DNA of 40,412 nucleotides from assembly GCA_021845805.1 (NCBI GenBank), contig JAJZVD010000030.1, positions 1-40,412 on the forward strand, given 5' to 3'. The position numbers were made by a program, and so were the translations under genes. Shown piece by piece: positions 31,612 through 40,412 of the stretch; position 1 is the first letter of the stretch; every line of letters begins with the position of its first letter. Source of the DNA: Pseudomonadota bacterium (GTDB lineage: Bacteria > Pseudomonadota > Alphaproteobacteria > Rhodobacterales > Rhodobacteraceae). The notes beneath the pieces are model-generated. The model ran no database searches, was not told the origin of the DNA, and saw only the letters and a program-made list of their open reading frames with translations.

Positions 31612-32690
31612 GCGACGCGGAAACGATCCTTTCGGCCGAGGCGCTCGAACGGCGCTTCACGACGGAACGGCCGCTGTTCGGCACGCCTACCGTGGTGCAC
31701 GCGGTCAGCGGTGTCAGCCTTCAGGTGCGGCGGGGCGAGACGCTGGCGATCGTGGGGGAATCGGGGTGCGGAAAGTCCACGCTGGCGCGGCTGCTGACCG
31801 CGCTGATCGCGCCGTCTGCCGGGGCTGTGCGGTTTCAGGGGCAGGACCTGTCAGGGCTGTCCGGGCGCGCGCTGCGGGCGATCCGGCGCGACATCCAGTT
31901 CATCTTTCAGGACCCGTCGGCCTCGCTCAATCCCGTCATGACGGTCGGCGCGCTCATCGCAGAACCGCTGGCCACCCACGGCATCGGCACCCGGGCAGAG
32001 CGGCGGGGCCGGGTGGCGGCGCTGCTGGCGCGCGTCGGGCTGCCCGCGCAGGCCGCGGGCCGCTATCCGCACGAGCTGTCGGGCGGTCAACGGCAGCGGA
32101 TCGGGATCGCGCGGGCGCTGGCCTCGGGTCCGCAGGTCGTGGTGGCGGATGAGCCGGTGTCGGCGCTTGACGTGTCGATCCAGGCGCAGGTGGTGAACCT
32201 GCTGGCCGATCTCAAGCAGGACCTTGGCCTGACACTGGTCATCATCGCCCACGACCTGGCCGTGATCCGCCACATGGCCGAACGGGTGGCCGTGATGTAT
32301 CTGGGCGAGGTGGTGGAACTTGCGCCCGCCGCCACGCTGTTCGCCGCGCCGCGCCATCCCTATACCGAGGCGCTGGTCGCCGCGATCCCGCTGCCCGACC
32401 CGACGGCGCGGCGGGCAAGCATCCGGGTGGAAGGCGAGTTGCCGAACCCGATCGCACCGCCGCCCGGCTGCCGCTTCCACCCCCGCTGCCCCTATGCCCA
32501 GGCGCGCTGCGCGGCCGAACGGCCGACGCTGTCGGCGCCGGACCGCGAAGGCCGGCAGGTGGCCTGCCACCGGGCGGGCGAACTGACCCTTGCCGGGCTG
32601 GCCGCAACCGAGACCGCCCGCAGCCCCGCCGCACAGGCGCGCTTCGCGCTGTACCGCGCCGCGCGTTCGGTCGAGGGGGCACAGAGATAA
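31608..32690 (+). CDS. Peptide-type ABC importer ATPase 2 (DppF/OppF-like)
   Basis: 360 residues. Walker [10 protein letters not shown], signature LSGGQRQRIGIARAL, Walker B VVVADEPVSALD, H-loop IAHDLAVIRHMAERVAVMYL. It has the family extension HPYTEALVAAIPLPD and cysteine cluster GCRFHPRCPYAQARC. The last about 40 residues are unusual Ala-rich sequence. Forms a heterodimer with the upstream ATPase. Confidence 0.9.
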   Translation: MSDAETILSAEALERRFTTERPLFGTPTVVHAVSGVSLQVRRGETLAIVGESGCGKSTLARLLTALIAPSAGAVRFQGQDLSGLSGRALRAIRRDIQFIFQDPSASLNPVMTVGALIAEPLATHGIGTRAERRGRVAALLARVGLPAQAAGRYPHELSGGQRQRIGIARALASGPQVVVADEPVSALDVSIQAQVVNLLADLKQDLGLTLVIIAHDLAVIRHMAERVAVMYLGEVVELAPAATLFAAPRHPYTEALVAAIPLPDPTARRASIRVEGELPNPIAPPPGCRFHPRCPYAQARCAAERPTLSAPDREGRQVACHRAGELTLAGLAATETARSPAAQARFALYRAARSVEGAQR

Positions 32691-32734
32691 CCGTTCCAGG
32701 AAGGCTTTATCAGACAACGACAGGGAGACGACGC

Positions 32735-34246
32735 ATGAGACCGACCAAGCGATTTCTTATCCTCGCCGCCGCGCTTACCTTCTCGGCCCAACTGGCCCAC
32801 GCGGCCGACCTGCGCATCGGGCTTCAGGAAGACCCCGATGCCCTTGACCCCGATCAGGCCCGCACCTTCGTCGGCCGGATCGTCTTCGCCTCGCTCTGCG
32901 ACAAGCTGGTGGACATCTCGCCCGACCTGAAGATCGTGCCGATGCTGGCGACCGGCTGGGCATGGTCGGACGATGGCAAGGCGCTGACCATGACGCTGCG
33001 CAAGGGCGTGACCTTCCAGGATGGCACCCCCTTCGACGCCGAGGCGGTGAAGTACAACATTACCCGGTCGCAGACCTTCGATCTGTCGCGCCGCAAGGCC
33101 GAGGTGAAGTCGATCGCCTCGGTCGACGTGGTCGACCCCTACACGGTCAAGTTCAACCTCTCCACTCCCGACGCCACGCTGCTGTCGCAACTGGCCGACC
33201 GGGCGGGCATGATGATCTCGCCCACCGCGGCCCAGAAGGAGGGCGCCGACTTTGCGCTGAACCCGGTCTGCTCGGGCCCGTTCAAGTTCGTGCAGCGGGT
33301 CCAGCAGGACAAGATCGTGCTGGAGAAATACGCAGGCTACTATGACGCCGACAAGATCCACTTCGACCGCGTGATCTTCCGCCCGATCCCCGACACGACC
33401 GTGCGTCTGGCCAACCTGCGCGCGGGCGATCTGGACCTGATCGAACGGATGGCCCCGACCGACCTCGCCTCGGCCAAGGCCGATCCGAAGCTGCAGACGG
33501 CCTCTGCCGTGTCGATCGGCTATCAGGGCATAACGGTGAACATCGCCAACACCGATCAGGCGAAGAACCCGCTGGGCCAGAACAAGCTGGTGCGCCAGGC
33601 CCTGTCGCTGGCGATTGACCGCGACGCGCTGAACCAGGTGGTGTTCAACGGCGCCTTTGCCCCCGGCAACCAGCCCTTCCCGCCGACCTCGCCCTGGTAT
33701 GACAAGGATCTGCCGATCCAGCCGCGCGATGTGGCCAAGGCCAAGGCGCTCTTGAAGCAGGCGGGGCTCGACAAGGTAAGCTTCGAGCTTCAGACCGCGA
33801 ATTCGCCCGATGCCCAGCAGGTGGCGCAGGTGATCCAGTCGATGGCCGCCGAGGCCGGGATGGACATCAAGATCGTGACGAAGGAATTCGCCACCATGCT
33901 GAAGGACCAGACCGCAGGCGCCTATCAGGCGACGCAGGTCGGCTGGTCGGGCCGGGTCGATCCCGATGGCAACCTCTATGGCTTCGTCGTGACCGGCGCG
34001 GGGCTGAACGACGGGCACTATTCCAACCCCGAGGTGGACAAGCTGATGAACGAGGCGCGGCTGTCGACCGACGAGGCGAAGCGCAAGACGGCCTATGACG
34101 CGGCCCAGAAGATCCTGCTGGACGAACTGCCGATCATATACCTTTACCATCCCGTCTGGCTCTGGGCCTCGACTGCGAAGCTGCAGGGGTTCGTGCCCTA
34201 TGCCGACGGCATGATCCGGCTGCAGAACGTGTCGCTGAAGAACTGA
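32735..34246 (+). CDS. Family 5 (peptide/nickel type) periplasmic binding protein
   Basis: 503 residues. Signal peptide about 1-25 (ILAAALTFSAQLAHA-AD). Family 5 landmarks: LRIGLQEDPDALDPDQART, LRKGVTFQDGTPFDAEAVKY, AGYYDADKIHFDRVIFRPIP and a late LDELPIIYLYHPVWLWA. GGGAG precedes the ATG. Such proteins bind di- or oligopeptides, glutathione, opines or similar; context with a GGT-like hydrolase and amidase points to an amide-containing ligand. A strong hairpin follows the gene. Confidence 0.9.
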   Translation: MRPTKRFLILAAALTFSAQLAHAADLRIGLQEDPDALDPDQARTFVGRIVFASLCDKLVDISPDLKIVPMLATGWAWSDDGKALTMTLRKGVTFQDGTPFDAEAVKYNITRSQTFDLSRRKAEVKSIASVDVVDPYTVKFNLSTPDATLLSQLADRAGMMISPTAAQKEGADFALNPVCSGPFKFVQRVQQDKIVLEKYAGYYDADKIHFDRVIFRPIPDTTVRLANLRAGDLDLIERMAPTDLASAKADPKLQTASAVSIGYQGITVNIANTDQAKNPLGQNKLVRQALSLAIDRDALNQVVFNGAFAPGNQPFPPTSPWYDKDLPIQPRDVAKAKALLKQAGLDKVSFELQTANSPDAQQVAQVIQSMAAEAGMDIKIVTKEFATMLKDQTAGAYQATQVGWSGRVDPDGNLYGFVVTGAGLNDGHYSNPEVDKLMNEARLSTDEAKRKTAYDAAQKILLDELPIIYLYHPVWLWASTAKLQGFVPYADGMIRLQNVSLKN

Positions 34247-34255
34247 TCCAACCGG

Positions 34256-34278
34256 CCCGGCGCCGTTGCGGCGCCGGG
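34256..34278 (+). promoter_or_regulatory. Hairpin after the binding-protein gene
   Basis: Perfect 9-bp stem CCCGGCGCC / GGCGCCGGG with a 5-nt loop, 9 bases after the stop and 20 before the permease start. No T tract. Probably stabilises the binding-protein mRNA or attenuates the permease genes. Confidence 0.6.
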
Positions 34279-34298
34279 TCCTCGTCTGGGGCCGGGCC

Positions 34299-35239
34299 AT
34301 GTTCGAATTCATCCTTCGCCGCCTGCTGATCGCCGTGCCGACAGTGCTTCTGATCTCGATGTTCGTGTTCGGGATGCAGAAGCTGTTGCCCGGCGACCCC
34401 GTGCTTGCCATGGCCGGGGAAGAGCGTGACCCCGCCACGCTCGACGCGCTGCGGCTGAAGTACCACCTGAACGACCCGATCTGGCAGCAATACCTCTACT
34501 GGGCCAAGGGCGCCGTGCACGGCGATCTTGGCACTTCGCTGCGCACGCAGGAGCCGGTCGCCACACTGATCGCGCAAAAGCTGCCGGTCACCATCCAGCT
34601 GGCCCTGATGTCGCTGACGGTGGCGCTGTTCATCGGCATCCCGGCCGGTGTGCTCTCGGCCTACCGAAAGGGCACCTGGGTCGATTGGCTCTCGAATCTC
34701 GTGGCCCTCTCGGGCCTGTCGATCCCGAACTTCTGGCTTGGGATCATGCTGATCCTGCTGGTCTCGGTCCGGCTGGGCTGGCTGCCCGCCTCGGGCTATG
34801 TCTCGCCCTGGACCGACCCGCTGACGTCGGTCAAGACCATGCTGATGCCGTCCTTCGTGCTGGGGTCCGCGCTTGCCGCCGGGCTGATGCGCCACACCCG
34901 CTCGGCGATGCTGGGGGTTCTGAAATCCGACTATGTCCGCACCGCGCGCGCCAAGGGGCTGCCAGAGCGGACCGTGCTGGTGAAGCACGCGCTGCGCAAC
35001 GCGCTGGTGCCGGTCGTGACGGTGGCCACCCTGATCTTCGGCGAGCTTCTGGGCGGCGCCGTCCTGACGGAACAGATCTTCACCATCCCCGGCTTCGGCA
35101 AGCTGGTGGTGGATGCCGTGTTCAGCCGCGATTATGCGGTGGTGCAGGGCATCGTGCTGTGCACGGCGGTGGCCTTCATCGCCATGAACCTGCTGGCGGA
35201 TGTGGCCTACCGCCTGCTCAACCCGCGCATGAGGGTCGC

Positions 35240-35243
<4 letters not shown>
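34299..35243 (+). CDS. Peptide-type ABC importer permease 1 (DppB-like)
   Basis: 314 residues. Typical N-terminus MFEFILRRLLIAVPTVLLIS, then about six membrane segments. The coupling loop is VRTARAKGLPERTVLVKHAL near residue 220. The ATG at 34299 gives the usual DppB start; the frame is open upstream through the hairpin but that part is not coding. The stop overlaps the next start (ATGA). Confidence 0.9.
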
Positions 35244-36106
<863 letters not shown>

Positions 36107-36136
36107 CCCGTTTTCCGTCTGATCCAGGATCGAACC

Positions 36137-37924
36137 ATGAGCTTCACCACCCGCCCCGAACTCCTTGGCACCTTCGGCGTCGCCGCCTCCACCCACTGGA
36201 TCGCCACCGCGGTGGGGATGCGCATCCTCGAGGCCGGCGGCAATGCCTTTGACGCGGCGGTCGCGATGGGGTTCACCCTGAACGTGGTGGAACCGCATCT
36301 GAACGGCCCGCTGGGCGATCTGCCCGCACTGATCTGGCCCGCGGGGGACGCCGCGCCGCTGATGATCTGCGCGCAGGGCACGGCCCCCGCAGGCGCGACG
36401 ATCGCCCATTACCGCGCTGAAGGGCTGAACCTGATCCCCGGATCGGGCCTGCTGGCGACGGTGATCCCCGGCGCCTTCGACGGCTGGATGCTGATGCTGC
36501 GCGACCACGGCACCCTGCCCCTGCGCACCGTGCTGGAACCCGCGATCCACTACGCCCGCCACGGCCACCCGGTGCTGCCGCGCGTGTCGGCCACCATCGC
36601 GGGCCTTGCCGACTTCTTCCGCGACGAATGGCCCACATCCTTCGCCACCTGGCTGCCCGGCGGGGCGGCGCCTGCGGCCGAAAGCCTGTTCTGCAACCCC
36701 GACCTGGCCGACACCTGGGAACGCCTGCTGTCCGAGGCCGAGGCGCGGCAGGGGCGCGAGGCCCAGATCGAGGCGGCACGGGCCGCCTTCTACAAGGGCT
36801 TCGTGGCCGAGGCGATCGACCGCTGGATGCGCGATGCCTGCGTGATGGATGCCGCCGGGGCGCGCCGCAAGGGCGTGCTGACGGGGCAGGACATGGCCGG
36901 CTGGCAGGCCGGCGTGGAATCGACCGTGTCGGTCGATTACCATGGCTGGACGGTCTACAAGGGCGGGTTCTGGTCGCAGGGGCCGAGCCTCTTGCAATCG
37001 CTGCGCCTCCTCGAGGGGACCGGCATCGCGGGGATGGACCCCGCGGGCGCCGATTTCGTCCATACCGTCACCGAGGCGATGAAGATGTCGTTCGCCGACC
37101 GCGAAGCCTATTACGGCGATCCGGCATTCAGCGACATTCCCGCCGATACGCTGCTGTCACGCGACTACGCGCGCGGCCGCAGCCCGCTGATCGGCGCGCG
37201 CGCCGCGCTTGACCAGCGCCCCGGGCAGATCGCGGGTTACGAGGCCTGGGCGCGCGCCGCCATCGCGCGGGCCGCCGCGGAAACCGGCGAGGGCGGGGTG
37301 GGCGCGGGCGAACCCACGATGGCGCATCTGACGGAAAAGCGCGGCGACACCGTCCACATCGACGTGATCGACCGCTGGGGCAACATGGTTTCGGCCACGC
37401 CCTCGGGCGGGTGGCTGCAATCCTCGCCGGTGGTGCCGGGCCTTGGCATGCCGCTGAATTCGCGCGCCCAGATGTTCTGGCTGGAGGAAGGGCTGCCCAC
37501 CTCGCTGGCGCCCGGTCGGCGCCCGCGCACGACGCTGTCGCCCTCGATGGCGGCACGGCCGGGCGGGGCCCGGCTGGCCTTCGGCACACCGGGGGGCGAC
37601 CAGCAGGACCAGTGGCAACTGATCTTCTTCCTCCGCCTCGTGCATACCGGCGCGAACCTTCAGGCCGCCATCGACGCGCCGCTGTTCCACACGGCGCATT
37701 TCCAGGGCTCGTTCTACCCCCGCGCGGTGCAGCCCGGCCATCTGATGGTGGAACCCGCGCTGGGCGAAGCCGCCATCGCCGATCTGCGCGCGCGCGGGCA
37801 CCGGGTCGAGGTGGCCGAGCCCTGGACCGTGGGCCGCCTGACCGCGACCCAGCGCGACGCGGGAGGGCTGATGCGCGCCGCCGCCACGCCGCGCCTGATG
37901 CAGGCCTATGCGATCGGCCGGTGA
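36137..37924 (+). CDS. Gamma-glutamyltransferase-like Ntn hydrolase
   Basis: 595 residues, self-cleaving Ntn-hydrolase layout. The predicted nucleophile and cleavage point is Thr405 in KRGDTVHIDVIDRWGN (compare TTH in classical enzymes). The oxyanion region GTPGGDQQ is present. Three family motifs differ. The Arg of DFREMAP that holds the glutamyl carboxylate in classical enzymes aligns with Gln80 (CAQGTAP). The SSM motif is TTL (RPRTTLSPSM). The early GIGGGG loop is GPLGDLPAL. So it probably does not act on ordinary gamma-glutamyl substrates; homologues such as oxamate amidohydrolase and cephalosporin acylase show the fold can hydrolyse other amides. No signal peptide, so cytoplasmic. Confidence 0.8.
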   Translation: MSFTTRPELLGTFGVAASTHWIATAVGMRILEAGGNAFDAAVAMGFTLNVVEPHLNGPLGDLPALIWPAGDAAPLMICAQGTAPAGATIAHYRAEGLNLIPGSGLLATVIPGAFDGWMLMLRDHGTLPLRTVLEPAIHYARHGHPVLPRVSATIAGLADFFRDEWPTSFATWLPGGAAPAAESLFCNPDLADTWERLLSEAEARQGREAQIEAARAAFYKGFVAEAIDRWMRDACVMDAAGARRKGVLTGQDMAGWQAGVESTVSVDYHGWTVYKGGFWSQGPSLLQSLRLLEGTGIAGMDPAGADFVHTVTEAMKMSFADREAYYGDPAFSDIPADTLLSRDYARGRSPLIGARAALDQRPGQIAGYEAWARAAIARAAAETGEGGVGAGEPTMAHLTEKRGDTVHIDVIDRWGNMVSATPSGGWLQSSPVVPGLGMPLNSRAQMFWLEEGLPTSLAPGRRPRTTLSPSMAARPGGARLAFGTPGGDQQDQWQLIFFLRLVHTGANLQAAIDAPLFHTAHFQGSFYPRAVQPGHLMVEPALGEAAIADLRARGHRVEVAEPWTVGRLTATQRDAGGLMRAAATPRLMQAYAIGR

Positions 37925-37931
37925 GGACAGG

Positions 37932-39572
37932 ATGAACCCGCAGATCACCCCCGACGACGTCGCCGCGGCCGAGCGTCTGGCCGACATCACCTACACCCCG
38001 GCCGAACGGGCCCAGATCTGCGAGGGGATCGAGGGCCAGATCCTTGCCGCACGCGCCCGCCGCGGCATCACCCTGCCGAACGACGCCCCCCCGGCCCTGC
38101 GGTTCGACCCCCGCCTGCCGGGGTTCGAGTTGCCCACCCAGCCGCAGATGCGATTCACCGCGGCTGCGCCCGGCCCCCTGCCCGACGACCCCGAGGCCAT
38201 CGCCTTTGCGCCACTGCCGCGCCTGGCTGGCTGGATCGCATCGGGCGTGCTGACCAGCCGACGGTTGACCGGGCTTTACCTTGACCGCATCGCGGCGCTG
38301 AACCCCAGGCTCTTCTGCTTCGCCACCGTCGCGCCCGCACGGGCGCTGGCAGAGGCCGACCGCGCCGACGCGCTGCTGGCCGCGGGCACCCATCTGGGGC
38401 CGCTGCACGGCATCCCCTACGGGCTCAAGGACCTTTTCGACACCGCGGGCATCGTGACCGGCTGGGGCGCCGAGCCCATGCGCGACCGCATCCCCGAAAC
38501 CGATGCCGCGGTGGTGGAACGGCTGCGCGCGGCGGGGGCCGTGCTGATCGGCAAGACCACGCTGGGCGCGCTGGCCTATGGCGACATCTGGTACGGCGGC
38601 ACCACCCGCAACCCGTGGAACCTGAACGAGGGATCGGGCGGCTCGTCTGCCGGGTCCGCCTCGGCCGTGGCTGCGGGGCTTTGCGGCTTTGCGATCGGCA
38701 CCGAAACGCTGGGCTCGATCACCAATCCCAGCCAGCGCTGCGGCACCACCGGGCTGCGCCCCACCTTCGGCCGGATTTCGCGGCGCGGGGCGATGGCGCT
38801 CTGTCCCTCGCTCGACAAGGTGGGCCCGATCTGCCGCGGAGTCGAGGATACGGCGATGGTGCTGGCCGCGCTGAACGGCCCCGATCCGGCGGACCGCGGC
38901 TCGATCGCCGCCCCGTTCGGCTTCGACGCGCATCAGGACCTTGCAGGGCTGCGCCTGGGCTACCTGCCCGACGCCTTCGGCGAGGGCGCGACCGAGGTCG
39001 ACCACGCCGCGCTGGAGGCCGCGCGCGCCCTGGGCCTGTCGCTTCGCGAGGTCCACCTGCCCGACCTGCCCTACAAGGCGCTGGCCAACGTGGTGAACGC
39101 CGAGGCCGCGGCGCAGTTCGAGGACCTGACGCTGACCGATGCCGACGACCTGCTGGGCTGGCAGGACACCGGCGCCTGGCCGAACCTCTTCCGGATGGCG
39201 CGTTTCCTGTCGGCGGTCGACCATGTCCAGCTTGACCGGCTGCGCTACCGGGTGATGCAGGCCCTTGACGGGCTGTTCCGCGACATCGACGTGCTGATCG
39301 GCCCGTTCAACACCGGCCCGATGCTGATCGCGTCGAACTTCACCGGCCACCCGTGCCTGCATCTGCGCGCGGGGTTCCTGCGCTCGGGCACCCGTCGGCG
39401 CGGCACGCTTGGTGCCCGGGCGCCGATGGTCGCGCCCGGTCCGGCTTTCCTTGTGCCGCAGGGCATCTCGCTTTGGGGGCGGCTGTTCGACGAACAGGCG
39501 GTGCTGCGCGTCGGTCTGGCGCTGGAGCGCCATCTTGGCGTTGCGGACCGGCGGCCGACCCTGGCGGAATAG
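37932..39572 (+). CDS. Amidase-signature family hydrolase
   Basis: 546 residues. The Ser-Ser-Lys triad can be placed: Lys166 in GIPYGLKDLFD, Ser238/239 in EGSGGSSAGSASAVAAG, and the nucleophile Ser262 in TETLGSITNPSQRCG. A helical N-terminal extension of about 100 residues precedes the catalytic core. The enzyme hydrolyses a carboxamide to acid and ammonia; the substrate is unknown. The ATG at 37932 has AGGACAGG upstream, seven bases after the GGT-like stop. It is the last gene of the GntR operon and converges with the exporter ATPase gene. Confidence 0.87.
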   Translation: MNPQITPDDVAAAERLADITYTPAERAQICEGIEGQILAARARRGITLPNDAPPALRFDPRLPGFELPTQPQMRFTAAAPGPLPDDPEAIAFAPLPRLAGWIASGVLTSRRLTGLYLDRIAALNPRLFCFATVAPARALAEADRADALLAAGTHLGPLHGIPYGLKDLFDTAGIVTGWGAEPMRDRIPETDAAVVERLRAAGAVLIGKTTLGALAYGDIWYGGTTRNPWNLNEGSGGSSAGSASAVAAGLCGFAIGTETLGSITNPSQRCGTTGLRPTFGRISRRGAMALCPSLDKVGPICRGVEDTAMVLAALNGPDPADRGSIAAPFGFDAHQDLAGLRLGYLPDAFGEGATEVDHAALEAARALGLSLREVHLPDLPYKALANVVNAEAAAQFEDLTLTDADDLLGWQDTGAWPNLFRMARFLSAVDHVQLDRLRYRVMQALDGLFRDIDVLIGPFNTGPMLIASNFTGHPCLHLRAGFLRSGTRRRGTLGARAPMVAPGPAFLVPQGISLWGRLFDEQAVLRVGLALERHLGVADRRPTLAE

Positions 39573-39602
39573 GCGGGCGCGCCCGGCCCCCGGCGCCTCG
39601 CG

Positions 39603-40280
39603 TCAGATCAGCCGACCCTCGTCGATCTCGACGATCCGGTCGGCCAGGTCCAGGATGCGGGGGTCATGCGTCACCATGACCGTCGTGGTTCCCCGCGACT
39701 GGCCCAACCGTTTCAGCATCCGCACCACCGCAAGCCCCGCCTCGCGGTCAAGCGCGGCGGTCGGCTCGTCAGCCAGAACCACCTCGGGGTTGCCGACCAG
39801 CGCCCGGGCGACGGCCACGCGCTGCTTCTGCCCGCCCGACAGATTGGCGGGCAGGTAGTCGGCCCGGTCGGCCAGCCCGAGAAGCGCAAGCATGTGGCGG
39901 GCGGCGGCCTCGGTGTCGGGGGTGCGGCGCAGGCCATGCACCTGAAGGCCCATCAGCACGTTCTGCATCGCGGTCAGGCTTTCATGCAGGTTGTGCGCCT
40001 GAAAGATCACCCCCGTCCGCCGCCGCAGCGCCTCGATGAGCGCCAGCTTCGCCCCCAGCAGTTCGTGCCCCAGCAGCCGGACCGAGCCATCCTGCACATC
40101 CCGCAGGCAGCCCATCAGCGTCAGAAGCGTGGTCTTGCCCGATCCCGACGGCCCCACCAGCACCGTCAGCGACCCCTTCGCAACCGACAGGTTGATGTCG
40201 AACAGTGCCTGCTTGCGCGCCTCGCCCTGTCCGAACCAGTGGTTGAGGCCGCGGATGACGATCGGATCAGTCTCGGCCAA
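39603..40280 (-). CDS. DevA-type exporter ATP-binding protein
   Basis: 225 residues. Walker A GPSGSGKTT, signature LSGGQKQRVAVARAL, Walker B VVLADEPTAALD, H-loop VTHDPRILDLADRIVEIDEG. The opening GLNHWFGQGEARKQALFDIN and LIFQ-like QAHNLHESLTAMQNVLMGLQ identify the DevA group, which exports glycolipids in heterocystous cyanobacteria and unknown substrates elsewhere. The start is TTG at 40280, after a run of nine G residues on this strand that may act as the ribosome-binding site. Follows the DevC-like gene closely. Confidence 0.87.
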   Translation of the reverse strand: MAETDPIVIRGLNHWFGQGEARKQALFDINLSVAKGSLTVLVGPSGSGKTTLLTLMGCLRDVQDGSVRLLGHELLGAKLALIEALRRRTGVIFQAHNLHESLTAMQNVLMGLQVHGLRRTPDTEAAARHMLALLGLADRADYLPANLSGGQKQRVAVARALVGNPEVVLADEPTAALDREAGLAVVRMLKRLGQSRGTTTVMVTHDPRILDLADRIVEIDEGRLI

Positions 40281-40295
40281 CGCGCGCCCCCCCCC

Positions 40296-40412
40296 TCAGA
40301 ACAGGTCGGCCGGATCGGCCGAGGACAGCCGCCGCGTCGCGATGGCCCCCGACACGACGCAGGTGACAAGGGTGGCCAGGAACACGGTTGCGGCCATGCC
40401 CGGCGTCATCGT
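40296..40412 (-). CDS. DevC-like exporter permease, C-terminal end (cut by window edge)
   Basis: Only the last 38 residues are visible: a hydrophobic segment (GMAATVFLATLVTCVVSG) followed by AIATRRLSSADPADLF, the usual end of FtsX/DevC permeases. It lies just upstream of the DevA-type ATPase on the same strand. Confidence 0.75.
   Translation of the reverse strand, partial: TMTPGMAATVFLATLVTCVVSGAIATRRLSSADPADLF

Noticed and set aside
37128-39533. Minus-strand open frame of 801 codons
   Set aside because: Antisense to the GGT-like and amidase genes, both with catalytic motifs in order.
39574-39585. CGGGCGCGCCCG palindrome between amidase and exporter ATPase genes as a terminator
   Set aside because: Short stem with no practical loop and no T tract; common by chance at this GC content.

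Overview
The window is GC-rich chromosomal DNA with dense coding, many ATGA stop/start overlaps and no rRNA, tRNA, insertion sequence or CRISPR that I can see. Codon use, the FNR-type boxes and the small stress proteins (DUF3309, DUF3185, entericidin, NTF2-like) fit an alphaproteobacterium, most likely of the Rhodobacterales. This placement comes from family resemblance, not from a marker gene.

Layout. (1) 1-2818, minus strand: a hydroxyproline catabolic operon (D-amino-acid oxidase-type dehydrogenase, 4-hydroxyproline 2-epimerase, and an AcnX-type hydroxyproline dehydratase cut by the window edge). (2) 3264-6122: small, mostly unnamed proteins. (3) 6662-12230, plus strand: a mannose cassette of phosphomannose isomerase, phosphomannomutase-like HAD protein, large GT4 glycosyltransferase with an (alpha/alpha)6-like tail, and GH130 mannoside phosphorylase. 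(4) 12291-15385, minus: a MacAB/LolD-like exporter. (5) 15617-20843: an island of small envelope/stress proteins, a Crp/Fnr regulator with an apparent N-terminal frameshift, and a PAS-LuxR regulator. (6) 21205-25137: a NitT/TauT-type importer with two tandem paralogous binding proteins, followed on the other strand by a TctDE-like two-component system (25104-27181). (7) 27559-29709: an outer-membrane barrel with an N-terminal haem motif, preceded by a perfect FNR box, and an RcnB-like protein. (8) 29936-39572: a GntR-controlled operon with a peptide-type ABC importer, a gamma-glutamyltransferase-like Ntn hydrolase and an amidase. (9) 39603-end, minus: a DevA/DevC-type exporter cut by the edge.

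The most interesting signal is not a gene. A 14-bp palindrome, CTAAC-N4-GTYAG, occurs upstream of small stress genes at about 3.6, 4.7, 15.5, 16.2, 18.1 (weak), 18.3 and 20.9 kb. A related form, CTGAT/CTACT-N4-RTCAR, lies at 15.5, 16.3 and 19.5 kb. Size and symmetry (5-4-5) match Crp/Fnr operators, and a Crp/Fnr gene lies inside the island with one such site 78 nt upstream of its own start. I infer a local, perhaps wider, regulon of envelope and stress proteins. Two paralogous small proteins (62 and 70 aa), 15 kb apart, share both the site-to-ATG distance (161 and 162 nt) and a long leader inverted repeat ending 34-35 nt before the ATG.

A second interesting system is the mannose cassette. It could in principle make a beta-mannoside directly from mannose 1-phosphate by reversing the GH130 phosphorylase.
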